From Microbaculum marinum (GTDB lineage: Bacteria; Pseudomonadota; Alphaproteobacteria; Rhizobiales; Tepidamorphaceae), in NCBI RefSeq assembly GCF_042646165.1, contig NZ_JBHRTC010000012.1: 64,000 bases of DNA; one strand, given 5' to 3'. Shown piece by piece: positions 8,431 to 16,217 of the stretch. Below the pieces are notes generated by a model that worked only from the letters and a program-made list of their open reading frames with translations, was not told where the DNA came from and did no database searches. Position 1 is the first letter of the stretch; each line of letters opens with the position of its first letter. The translations under genes were made by a program, and so were the position numbers.

Positions 8431-9168
8431 ATGCTGATCCTCACCCTCCTCGCCGCGCTCGCCTTCATCGCCGTTCACCTGTTCATCGGGCGGCTGCGGT
8501 TTCTCGAAGGCACGCCGCGGCATGCGTTGCTGTCGGTCGCCGGCGGCGTCGCAGTCGCCTATATCTTCCTGCACGTGCTGCCGGAACTGGCCGCCCACCA
8601 GAAGACGTTCGCCAGGGCGCTGGAACTGAGCGACGAGGCCGCCGAGGCCTGGGTGTACCTGGTGTCGCTGTCGGGCCTGCTGGTGTTCTTCGGGCTGGAG
8701 CGGGCGGCGAAGACCTCGCGCGGCCGGCGGCTGGCCGCGACCGGCGAGAGCCGGCTGGAGCGCGAGGTGAAGTGGCTGCACCTCGGCTCGTTCTTCTTCT
8801 TCAACTTCCTGATCGGATACCTGCTGCTGCACCGCGAGCAGACCGGGCTGTGGTCGCTGGCGTTCTATGCCTCGGCCATGCTGCTGCACCTGGCGACCAG
8901 CGACTTTGGCCAGCGCCAGGAGCATGCCGACGACTACGACGCCGAGACCCGCTGGGTGCTGGCGGCCGGGATCGCGGCGGGCTGGCTCGTCGGCGCGCTC
9001 GACCGGGAGGTGCCGCCGATCGTCATCGGCTTCCTGTTCGCCTTCCTCGCCGGCGGCGTCGTGCTCAACACGCTGAAGGAGGAACTGCCCGAGGACCGCG
9101 ACAGCCGCTTCCTGCCGCTCGCCGCCGGGGCGGCCCTTTATTCGGCGCTGCTGATCCTGATCGGGTAG
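8431..9168 (+). CDS. ZIP-like polytopic membrane protein
   Basis: A 245-residue integral membrane protein with about eight hydrophobic segments. The segment AYIFLHVLPELAAH resembles the H-x-x-PE motif of ZIP metal transporters, and the late GGVVLNTLKEELPED resembles the matching downstream helix. The remaining sequence is diverged and the second histidine motif of canonical ZIPs is not clear. The SD before ATG 8431 is weak. A metal-transport role is a cautious inference; it could be a related protein of unknown function. Confidence 0.6.
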   Translation: MLILTLLAALAFIAVHLFIGRLRFLEGTPRHALLSVAGGVAVAYIFLHVLPELAAHQKTFARALELSDEAAEAWVYLVSLSGLLVFFGLERAAKTSRGRRLAATGESRLEREVKWLHLGSFFFFNFLIGYLLLHREQTGLWSLAFYASAMLLHLATSDFGQRQEHADDYDAETRWVLAAGIAAGWLVGALDREVPPIVIGFLFAFLAGGVVLNTLKEELPEDRDSRFLPLAAGAALYSALLILIG

Positions 9169-9178
9169 GGCCGGACGC

Positions 9179-9967
9179 TCAGTGCGTGCGGGTCATGTAG
9201 GGCTCGAACCACGCCAGGCTGTCCGTTGTGGCCGCCGGCGGCCGGTATTCGCAGCCGATCCAGCCGTCGTAGCCGAGCGTCTCCAGTTCGGCGAACACGA
9301 AGGGATAGTTGATCTCGCCCGTGCCCGGGTCGGCGCGGTCCGGCGGGTTGGCGATCTGGACGTGCCGGGCGATGTCGAGATAGTCGCGAATGGCGTGGAT
9401 CAGGTCGCCGCGCGTCACCTGGCGGTGATAGAGGTCGAGCTGCAGGCGCAGATTGTCGACCGCCACGCTCTCGATGATCCGCCGCGCCTCGCCGAGATCC
9501 GACAGGAAATAGCCCGGGTTGTCGCGCAAGTTGATCGGCTCGATCAGGATGGTGACGCCGTGCGCGCTTGCTTCCGCCGCCGCCCGGCGGAGGTTGCCGA
9601 TGTAGGTATCCCTGACCCGTTCCGGGTCGTCGGAGGGCGTCGGCACGCCGGCCATGCAGTGCAGCAGCGAACAGCCGAGCGCGTCCGCATAGGCGAGCGC
9701 CTGGGAGACGGAGGCCTCGAAGTCGGCCTCCCGGCCCGGCATCGCGGCGAGCCCCCGCTCGCCGGCGGAAAAGTCGCCGGGATACAGGTTGAAGAGCACC
9801 TGCTTCAGGTCGTAGGCGGCAAGCTGCGCGGCCAGGTCGCCGGCGTCGAAATCGTACGGGAACAGGAACTCCACGCCGTTGAAGCCGGCCTGTCGCGCAG
9901 CGGCGAAGCGTTCCATGAACGGCAGCTCCGTGAACATCATCGACAGGTTGGCGGCAAAGCGCAGCAT
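9179..9967 (-). CDS. Hydroxypyruvate isomerase family protein (Hyi/OtnI)
   Basis: A 262-residue TIM-barrel isomerase of the AP-endonuclease 2 superfamily. The pair of metal/acid residues appears as Glu in ILIEPIN (about 143) and Glu in GCEYRPP (about 239), with DNPGYFLSD and LDLYHRQV typical of Hyi. It could interconvert hydroxypyruvate and tartronate semialdehyde, or be a 2-oxo-tetronate isomerase (OtnI); sequence alone does not separate them. A strong GGGAGGAAACG ribosome site precedes the ATG at 9967. The glycolate cluster 45 kb away is a metabolic relative but not a neighbour. Confidence 0.85.
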   Translation of the reverse strand: MLRFAANLSMMFTELPFMERFAAARQAGFNGVEFLFPYDFDAGDLAAQLAAYDLKQVLFNLYPGDFSAGERGLAAMPGREADFEASVSQALAYADALGCSLLHCMAGVPTPSDDPERVRDTYIGNLRRAAAEASAHGVTILIEPINLRDNPGYFLSDLGEARRIIESVAVDNLRLQLDLYHRQVTRGDLIHAIRDYLDIARHVQIANPPDRADPGTGEINYPFVFAELETLGYDGWIGCEYRPPAATTDSLAWFEPYMTRTH

Positions 9968-10041
9968 CGTTTCCTCCCAGGGTCGCGGTCTGTTTTGCGG
10001 TGATAGGCGACCAACACGCAGGCCGCGTCAAGGCCGCGGCG

Positions 10042-11265
10042 TCAAAGCACCACACTCGCGACCAGCAGCGCGGCGGACAGGATCGCGCCGAGAACGGGCG
10101 CGATCAGCGGAACGGAGATGGGCGGCGGCGGGCCGCCGGCGCGCTTGAGGCGGACAAGCGCGAGGTTGACCATGACGAAGATCGCCATGATCAGCTGCGA
10201 GCTGATCGCGGCGAGGTCCCCGATGTGCAGGCTCAGCGTCAGCGCGAACACCCCGGCCAGCACGACCAGCGTCGCGTTCGCCGGTGTGCCGCGCCGTTCG
10301 CCGACGCGGCCGAGCCAGGCCGGCAGGCGACCGCGCCGGGCCAGCCCGTAGAGGACGCGCGGCGCCATGATGAACTGCACGAGGATGCCGTTCAGCGTCG
10401 CGGCGATGGCAATCAGGGTCACGACGGTGTCGGCGCCGGGCAACCGCTTTCCAGCGACGAGGGCCAGCGGCGCCGACGATGCGGCGAGGTCCTCCACGGG
10501 CACCGCCAGCACGCAGACGGTGGCAACCACAAGATAGAGCAGCACGGCCGTCACGAAGACCAGTGCGATGGCGCGGGGCATGGTGCGTTCGGGCGCCTTC
10601 ACCTCCTCGGCAACGTTGACCATGTCCTCGAAGCCGATGAACGCGAAGAACGCGATGACGCTGCCGGAGACGATCGCCGACCACGCCTGCCAGGACGGCG
10701 GCGGCACGATGTCGCCGACGCGCATCAGGATGGCGGGTTCGTCGAACAGGGCGGCGCCCGCAACCAGCAGCAGGCCGCCGACCTCCAGCACCGTCAGCGC
10801 AGCCGCCAGCACGGCGGACTCCAGAATGCCCCACAGCGCGATGGCGCCGAGGCCGGCGACGATGGCCAGCGCCAGAAGCCAGACGGGTGCCGCCATCAAA
10901 GAGTGAAGGTAGCCTGCGGCGCCGAGCGCGATCGTCGCCGCCGCCAGGGTGCCCACGACCACCAGTGCGAGCCCGACCGCGACGGTCAGGGCCGGCGACC
11001 CGAAGCCCTGATCCACATAGGCAGCCTCGCCGGCGGCTTCCGGAAGCCGGCTTGCAAGCTCCATGTAGGACAACGAGGTGACGCCGACGATTGCCGCCGC
11101 AATCACGAAGGAGAAGGGCGCGAAGATGCCGGCGATGCCGGCAATGGCCCCGATCAGCACGTAGATCCCCGCCCCGACGACGACGCCGAGGCCGTACAGC
11201 GTCAGCAGCCAGAACCCGAGCGTGCGTCTGAGTTGCGGCCGTGTCGTGTCCGGGAGGGGTGTCAC
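10042..11265 (-). CDS. APC superfamily amino acid permease
   Basis: A 407-residue permease with about 12 transmembrane segments. The unwound part of TM1 is seen as GVVVGAGIYVLIG, and TM6 plus its cytoplasmic follow-on as FFAFIGFEDMVNVAEE and VKAPERTMPRAI, all characteristic of the cationic-amino-acid-transporter branch. It starts with GTG at 11265; no good ribosome site is visible and no nearer ATG fits. It would import an amino acid by cation symport across the inner membrane. Substrate is unknown. Confidence 0.88.
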   Translation of the reverse strand: MTPLPDTTRPQLRRTLGFWLLTLYGLGVVVGAGIYVLIGAIAGIAGIFAPFSFVIAAAIVGVTSLSYMELASRLPEAAGEAAYVDQGFGSPALTVAVGLALVVVGTLAAATIALGAAGYLHSLMAAPVWLLALAIVAGLGAIALWGILESAVLAAALTVLEVGGLLLVAGAALFDEPAILMRVGDIVPPPSWQAWSAIVSGSVIAFFAFIGFEDMVNVAEEVKAPERTMPRAIALVFVTAVLLYLVVATVCVLAVPVEDLAASSAPLALVAGKRLPGADTVVTLIAIAATLNGILVQFIMAPRVLYGLARRGRLPAWLGRVGERRGTPANATLVVLAGVFALTLSLHIGDLAAISSQLIMAIFVMVNLALVRLKRAGGPPPPISVPLIAPVLGAILSAALLVASVVL

Positions 11266-11457
11266 GCTGGCGGTATCCGGATGCGGCGCCGCGCTATCCG
11301 GGTGAGGGCCGGGTCGGCTCGTTCGGCAGCGCTCGGCGCGGCTCGACCATCGCGGCCGGGGCCGCGCGATTTAGCCGGGGCAACTGAGCCGGGGCGACCG
11401 AGTCGTGCGGACCGGCTCTTCTACCGATCCGCAGGCTCGGCGAACGTCGCCCCGGGG

Positions 11458-11718
11458 CTACTGCTGCAGGATCTGCAGCGCCTCCTGCAGCGGCGAGGTG
11501 CAATCGCCCCCGGCGCGGGTGCCTTCGGCCATGCCCTGGTCGCGGAGCTGGTAGACCTGCTCCTTTTCCTGGTCCGTCAGCTCGGCGGTCTTCAGGAGTT
11601 CGTTGATCTGGCCGATCATCGTGTCGCAATCCTCGGTCTGCGCGCTTGCGGGCACGACGGCGCCCATGGTCAGTCCGAGAAACGCGGTGGCGACGAGCGC
11701 GGAACGAATGTCAATCAT
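11458..11718 (-). CDS. Small secreted protein with two cysteines, hypothetical
   Basis: An 86-residue protein with a Sec signal peptide ending around VVPASAQ (residues 1-24), leaving about 62 mature residues. The mature part is helical and charged (NELLKTAELTDQEKEQVYQL) and has two cysteines, one near each end (EDCDTM and GDCTSP), which could form a disulfide in the periplasm. The start at 11718 follows a GAGGA ribosome site. I do not recognise the family. The gene is isolated between the permease and a divergent alcohol dehydrogenase. Confidence 0.65.
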   Translation of the reverse strand: MIDIRSALVATAFLGLTMGAVVPASAQTEDCDTMIGQINELLKTAELTDQEKEQVYQLRDQGMAEGTRAGGDCTSPLQEALQILQQ

Positions 11719-11903
11719 TGGGGGGCTTCCTCGGTTGGTTGGCACATCCTCGACCATAACGGGCGGATGTGACGGTTAGACAGCTTGTCTAATCCGACTA
11801 ATCGATGCTTTTTCGATGCACCGGTCAAGCTCCGTAGGTCCGCAGAGTAAACGTCTCTCGGCCGCCACGTGTTTCACCTCGCCTGCCGGGGAGTGATGTG
11901 ACG

Positions 11904-12911
11904 ATGAGCGACACGATGCGTGCAATGGTCCTCGAGGCCCCCGGCACACGGCTCGTCCTGCGCGAACGGCCGGTGCCCGATCCCGGGCCGGGCCAGGTGC
12001 TCGTCAGGGTGCGGGCCTGCGGCGTCTGCCGGACCGACTTGCACGTCGTCGACGGCGAGCTGCCGGATATTCCCTACCCGATCGTGCCGGGCCACGAGAT
12101 CGTCGGCGAGATCGCCGCGCTGGGTGAGCGTGTCGGCGGCCTGCGCGTCGGCGACCGGGTCGGCGTGCCCTGGCTCGGCTACACCTGCGGGACATGCCGG
12201 TACTGCACGAGCGGCCAGGAGAATCTGTGCGACCAGGCGCGCTTCACCGGCTACCAGATCGACGGCGGCTACGCGGAATATACGGTCGCCGATGCGCGCT
12301 ACTGCTTCCCGCTGCCGGACGCCTTCGACGACCTCCACGCCGCGCCGCTGCTGTGCGCCGGCCTGATCGGCCACCGCGCCCACCGGATGGCGGGCAATGC
12401 GAAGGTGATCGGCATCTACGGCTTCGGGGCGGCCGCCCACATCATGGCGCAGGTCGCCCGCCACCTCGGCCAGCGGGTCTTCGCGTTCAGCCGTCCGGGC
12501 GACACGGCGGCGCAGGACTTCGCGCGGGCGCTCGGCGCGGAATGGGCCGGCGGCTCGGACGAGCCGCCGCCGGAGGCGCTGGACGCCGCGGTGCTGTTTG
12601 CCCCGGTCGGCTCGCTGGTGCCGACGGCGCTGCGGGCGGTGCGCAAGGGCGGCACGGTGGTCTGCGCCGGCATCCACATGAGCGCCATCCCGTCGTTTCC
12701 CTATGACATCCTGTGGGGCGAGCGGGTGGTCCGCTCGGTCGCCAACCTGACCCGGGCCGACGGCGACGAATTCCTCGAACTCGCAGCCCGGGCGGGCATC
12801 GAGACGACGGTCGAGGCGGTGCCGCTTCAGGAGGCGAACGAGGCGCTGGACCGGCTGCGCGAGGGACGGCTGACCGGCGCGGCGGTGCTGGTGCCATGGC
12901 GAAGCGGGTAA
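11904..12911 (+). CDS. Zinc-dependent alcohol dehydrogenase
   Basis: A 335-residue medium-chain alcohol dehydrogenase. Catalytic zinc ligands are in RACGVCRTDLH and PGHEIVG; the structural zinc cysteines are CGTCRYCTSGQENLC. The NAD(P) region is IGIYGFGAAAHI, a variant of GxGxxG. The ATG at 11904 is chosen; a GTG six bases upstream is also possible with the GGGGAG site. The closest named relatives are the AdhA-type zinc-binding alcohol dehydrogenases. It stands 95 bases upstream of the crotonase/CoA-transferase pair but may be separately expressed. Confidence 0.92.
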   Translation: MSDTMRAMVLEAPGTRLVLRERPVPDPGPGQVLVRVRACGVCRTDLHVVDGELPDIPYPIVPGHEIVGEIAALGERVGGLRVGDRVGVPWLGYTCGTCRYCTSGQENLCDQARFTGYQIDGGYAEYTVADARYCFPLPDAFDDLHAAPLLCAGLIGHRAHRMAGNAKVIGIYGFGAAAHIMAQVARHLGQRVFAFSRPGDTAAQDFARALGAEWAGGSDEPPPEALDAAVLFAPVGSLVPTALRAVRKGGTVVCAGIHMSAIPSFPYDILWGERVVRSVANLTRADGDEFLELAARAGIETTVEAVPLQEANEALDRLREGRLTGAAVLVPWRSG

Positions 12912-13007
12912 AACCGCTTTGCCGCATCGGGCGGGGTGCGCTGCGGGAAGCTCTGGTATACGGTCGGCAGCCTTGCGGATCTCAACAGTCAGGTCGGGTA
13001 GCTTCAC

Positions 13008-13793
13008 GTGACGGATACGGACGAACTTCTCTACGAACAGCGCGGCAGCGCGGGATGGGTGACGCTGAACCGGCCGCAGGCGCGCAACGCGCTGACCTTC
13101 GAGATGTACGAGGGGCTGGCCAGGATCTGCGGCAGCATTCCCGACGACGGGTCGATCAGGTCGATCGTCATCACCGGCGCCGGCGAGAAGGCCTTCGCGG
13201 CCGGCACCGACATGCGCCAGTTCCGCGACTTCTCCAGCGCCCAGGACGCGATCGACTACGAGCAGCGGATGAGCCGGGTCTTGCAGACCATCGAGGCCTG
13301 CCCGGTGCCGACGATCGCGGCGATTTCCGGCGCGTGCACCGGCGGCGGCGCGGGGATCGCCGCGACCTGCGACATCCGCATCGCCACGGCCGACCTGAAG
13401 TTCGGATTTCCGATCGCCCGCACGCTCGGCAACACACTGTCGATCGACAACCTGTCGCGCATGGCAAGCCTGATTGGCGCCGGCCGGGTCAAGGAGGCGA
13501 TCTTCACGGCGAAGCTGCTCGGCGCCGAGGACGCGCTGGCGATCGGGCTGATCTCCGAGATCGTGCCGGACCATGCGGCCCTGGTCGAGCGCGCCGGCGA
13601 GCTGACCGAACTGATGGCGAGCCACGCGCCGATCACGCTGCGCACCATCAAGGAGGGGCTGCGCCGGCTGCGGGTTCACGGCGCCGGGGCCGACGGCCGC
13701 GACCTGATCGTCGAGGCCTACACCAGCGAGGACTTCCGCGAGGGCATGGAAGCCTTCCTCGGCAAGCGCAAGCCCGAGTGGAAGGGACGCTAG
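13008..13793 (+). CDS. Enoyl-CoA hydratase/isomerase family protein lacking catalytic glutamates
   Basis: A 261-residue crotonase-fold protein with intact oxyanion-hole segments (AFAAGTDM, ACTGGGAG). The two positions that carry catalytic glutamates in true hydratases are changed: GGGAGI replaces GGGCE and KFGFPIARTLGN replaces xPExxxG. A standard hydratase mechanism is therefore unlikely; such members perform isomerisation, hydrolysis, decarboxylation or racemisation. It starts with GTG 13008 and is followed one base after its stop by a class III CoA-transferase, so the pair probably acts on the same CoA ester. Confidence 0.88.
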   Translation: MTDTDELLYEQRGSAGWVTLNRPQARNALTFEMYEGLARICGSIPDDGSIRSIVITGAGEKAFAAGTDMRQFRDFSSAQDAIDYEQRMSRVLQTIEACPVPTIAAISGACTGGGAGIAATCDIRIATADLKFGFPIARTLGNTLSIDNLSRMASLIGAGRVKEAIFTAKLLGAEDALAIGLISEIVPDHAALVERAGELTELMASHAPITLRTIKEGLRRLRVHGAGADGRDLIVEAYTSEDFREGMEAFLGKRKPEWKGR

Positions 13794-13794
13794 A

Positions 13795-15027
13795 GTGAGC
13801 ACGACAGGCCCGCTGGCCGGCGTTCGCGTCGTCGAGCTGTCCCACATCATGGCCGGGCCGACCTGCGGCATGATGCTGGCGGACATGGGCGCCGACGTGA
13901 TCAAGGTCGAGCGCCCGGGCGGCGACGACACGCGGCGCTTCGCGCCGCCCGACGTCAACGGCGTCAGCGCCGCCTTCATGATGATGAACCGCAACAAGCG
14001 CGGCGTCGCCTTCGACCTGAAGCAGCCCGACGCCGCGGAGGCGCTGCGCCGGATCGCCAGGTCCTGCGACGTGCTGATCGAGAACTACCGGCTCGGCACG
14101 ATGGAGAAGCTCGGCATCGGCTACGAGACGCTGAAGGCGGAAAATCCCGGACTGATCTACTGCTCGCTGTCGGGCTTCGGGCGCACCGGTCCCTATTCTA
14201 CGCGCGGCGGCTTCGACCTGATCGCCCAGGGCATGTCCGGCATCATGTCGATCACCGGCGAGGGCCCGGGCCGCCCGCCCGTCAAGGTCGGCGCGCCAGT
14301 CACCGACATCACGGCGGGCATCATCGGCGCGATGGGGGTGCTGGCGGCCTACGTCCATCGGCTGAAGACCGGCGAGGGGCAGATCGTCGATTCCTCGCTG
14401 CTGGAGGCGGGCATCACGCAGACCTACTGGCAGTCGGCGATCGCGTTTGCGACCGGGATCAGCCCGGGGCCGATGGGCTCGGCGCATCCGCTGAGCGCGC
14501 CCTACCAGGCCTTCGAGACCGCCGACGGCTGGATCAACATCGGCGCGGCGAACCAGGCCAACTGGCAGCGGCTGCTCAGGATCCTCGATGCCGCCGAACT
14601 GGGCGAGGACCCGCGCTTCTCAGAGAATTCGGCGCGGATGGCCAACCTGCCCGAGCTGGAAAAGGTACTGACGCCGTATTTCCGGAAGCGCTCCAGCGCC
14701 GAGTGGCTGGCGATGTTCGAGGAGGCCGGGCTGCCCGGCGGGCCGGTGCTCACGGTCGGCCAGATGCATGCCGACCCGCACGTGCAGGCGCGGCAGATGG
14801 TCGTCGACCTCGAGCATCCGCAGGCCGGGCCGACGAAGGCGCTCGGCCTACCCGTGAAGTTCTCCGACACGCCGGGCAGCATCCGCCGCCCGGCGCCGCT
14901 GCACGGCGAGCACACCCGCGAGATCCTGGCCGAGGTCGGCTATTCCGACGCGGAGATCGAGCGGATGGTCGGCGACGGCGCGGCGATCGTTCCGGAGACG
15001 TCGGACCTGGAGCCGGGGAAGACCTGA
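13795..15027 (+). CDS. CaiB/BaiF family (class III) CoA-transferase
   Basis: A 410-residue class III CoA-transferase moving CoA between carboxylic acids. The N-terminal LSHIMAGPTCGMMLADMGADVIKVE and the central NRNKRGVAFDLK are family hallmarks. The catalytic aspartate is Asp171 in GAPVTDITAG, and GFDLIAQGMSGIMSITG follows the family pattern. The GTG start is one base after the crotonase stop, indicating translational coupling. The two genes likely activate and process one organic acid, but the substrate is not evident. Confidence 0.92.
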   Translation: MSTTGPLAGVRVVELSHIMAGPTCGMMLADMGADVIKVERPGGDDTRRFAPPDVNGVSAAFMMMNRNKRGVAFDLKQPDAAEALRRIARSCDVLIENYRLGTMEKLGIGYETLKAENPGLIYCSLSGFGRTGPYSTRGGFDLIAQGMSGIMSITGEGPGRPPVKVGAPVTDITAGIIGAMGVLAAYVHRLKTGEGQIVDSSLLEAGITQTYWQSAIAFATGISPGPMGSAHPLSAPYQAFETADGWINIGAANQANWQRLLRILDAAELGEDPRFSENSARMANLPELEKVLTPYFRKRSSAEWLAMFEEAGLPGGPVLTVGQMHADPHVQARQMVVDLEHPQAGPTKALGLPVKFSDTPGSIRRPAPLHGEHTREILAEVGYSDAEIERMVGDGAAIVPETSDLEPGKT

Positions 15028-15074
15028 GCGGCGCGACCGCGCCGGCACCACAACGAGAATTCGGGAGGATATCC

Positions 15075-15533
15075 GTGACCGCCAATCCGTCGATCCGCGT
15101 CGTGCCGCTCGCGCCCGAGCACCGGGCGGCGTGGGAAGAGCTTTTTGCGGGCTATGCGGCCTTCTACAAGGTCGAACAGACGCCGCAGATGCGCGAGACG
15201 GTGTGGGGCTGGCACTTCGACCCCGACCACGAGTCCGAGGCGCTGGTGGCCCTCGACGCCGACGGAAGGCCGATAGGGCTCGCCCACTTCCAGAAGTTCT
15301 CCCGGCCGCTCGGCGCCAACGTCGCCGGCTTCCTGAACGACCTGTTCGTGGAGCCGGACAGCCGCGGCTCCGGCGCCGCCGAGGCGCTGATCGAGGCGGT
15401 CTGCGAGATCGGGCGCGAACGCGGCTGGGCGGCGATCCGCTGGCTGACGGCGGAGGACAACTACCGTGGCCGGTCGTTCTATGACCGGCTGGCCCGCAAG
15501 ACGCCGTTCATCGCCTACCAGATCGACCTTTAG
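15075..15533 (+). CDS. GNAT family N-acetyltransferase
   Basis: A 152-residue GNAT enzyme. The acetyl-CoA binding motif A is FVEPDSRGSGAAEALIEAV (residues about 92-110), preceded by the core strands GLAHFQKFSRP and FLNDLF. The C-terminal NYRGRSFYDRLA matches motif B. It starts at GTG 15075 behind a GGGAGGA ribosome site. It lies 47 bases downstream of the CoA-transferase and may share its transcript. The acceptor amine is unknown. Confidence 0.88.
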   Translation: MTANPSIRVVPLAPEHRAAWEELFAGYAAFYKVEQTPQMRETVWGWHFDPDHESEALVALDADGRPIGLAHFQKFSRPLGANVAGFLNDLFVEPDSRGSGAAEALIEAVCEIGRERGWAAIRWLTAEDNYRGRSFYDRLARKTPFIAYQIDL

Positions 15534-15892
15534 GCAGCAGGGCAGGGCGGCGTCGACGCGGCGGCTGCGCCGGGTCGATTCGCTGGATCCCCGCTTCGCG
15601 GGGGATGGGCGGGCTGGGCGTGGCGCGGGAGCGGAGCACGCGCAGGCTTTGCCGTGCCGCCGCTGGGTCCCGGCGCGGAGGCCGGGACGCAAGTTGCGTT
15701 TGAGGCACGGCATCTGCCAATACCTCAGCCTATGCCCCGGGCTTGACCCGGGACCCAGCGCCGCGGCTGCCGCACCTGCCGCCGATCCGTCGGGACGGGC
15801 GCTGGCGCGCCGGGTCGTTTCGCTGGCGCTTTCGCGGGGATGAGCGGAACGTGATGGATCGAAGGTGCAACTAGAGGGCAGAACGCTCTGCG
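15534..15892. repeat. Intergenic repeat mosaic
   Basis: A gene-free stretch between converging genes. It holds two related segments GCGCCGGGTCG[AT]TTCGCTGG...CGCGGGGATG (15567-15606 and 15807-15842) and two palindromes, GGTCCCGGC...GCCGGGAC near 15666-15690 and CCCCGGGCTTGACCCGGG near 15736-15756. These are typical alphaproteobacterial intergenic palindromes. No terminator T-run follows them. Confidence 0.7.
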
Positions 15893-16213
15893 TCACTCTG
15901 CCTGCTTGCAGTCGATCGGCGCCATCCGGCCGACTTCCCACATCGCCTCCTCGCCCTTGCCGCGCAGGCCGTACTTGCCGTTGGTGTAGTAGTAGCCCGA
16001 ACCCGACATCGCGATCGGCAGGGTCTGCGGTTCCTCTCCCTCGATCGTCACCACCGCGACCGCGGGGTCCTTGTCGTTGTCGAAGACGACGTCGAGGGTC
16101 TGGCCGTTGTCGCAGTCGAACACGGCGTTGATGGCCTCCGCCCGTGCGGTGCCGGCCAGGCCGACGGCGAGGGCAAGGGTCGCGAGTGCTGGGACAAGTG
16201 TCGAGGCGCGCAT
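15893..16213 (-). CDS. MliC-like lysozyme inhibitor family secreted protein
   Basis: A 106-residue protein with an N-terminal signal peptide ending near GTARAEA (residues 1-25). The mature domain has the MliC pattern: FDCDNGQTLDVVFDN, a beta-rich body, SGSGYYYTNGKYGLRGKGEEAMW and a final MAPIDCKQ that pairs a second cysteine with the first. MliC proteins inhibit C-type lysozyme from the cell envelope. There is no lipobox cysteine, so it is probably periplasmic rather than a lipoprotein. The start at 16213 has a GGGAGATG site upstream. It lies four bases after the kinase gene, so co-transcription is likely. Confidence 0.82.
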   Translation of the reverse strand: MRASTLVPALATLALAVGLAGTARAEAINAVFDCDNGQTLDVVFDNDKDPAVAVVTIEGEEPQTLPIAMSGSGYYYTNGKYGLRGKGEEAMWEVGRMAPIDCKQAE

Positions 16214-16217
16214 GTGG

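Noticed and set aside
15534..15892. Intrinsic terminators in the 15.5-15.9 kb palindromes
   Set aside because: Stems are strong but none is followed by a T-run on either strand.
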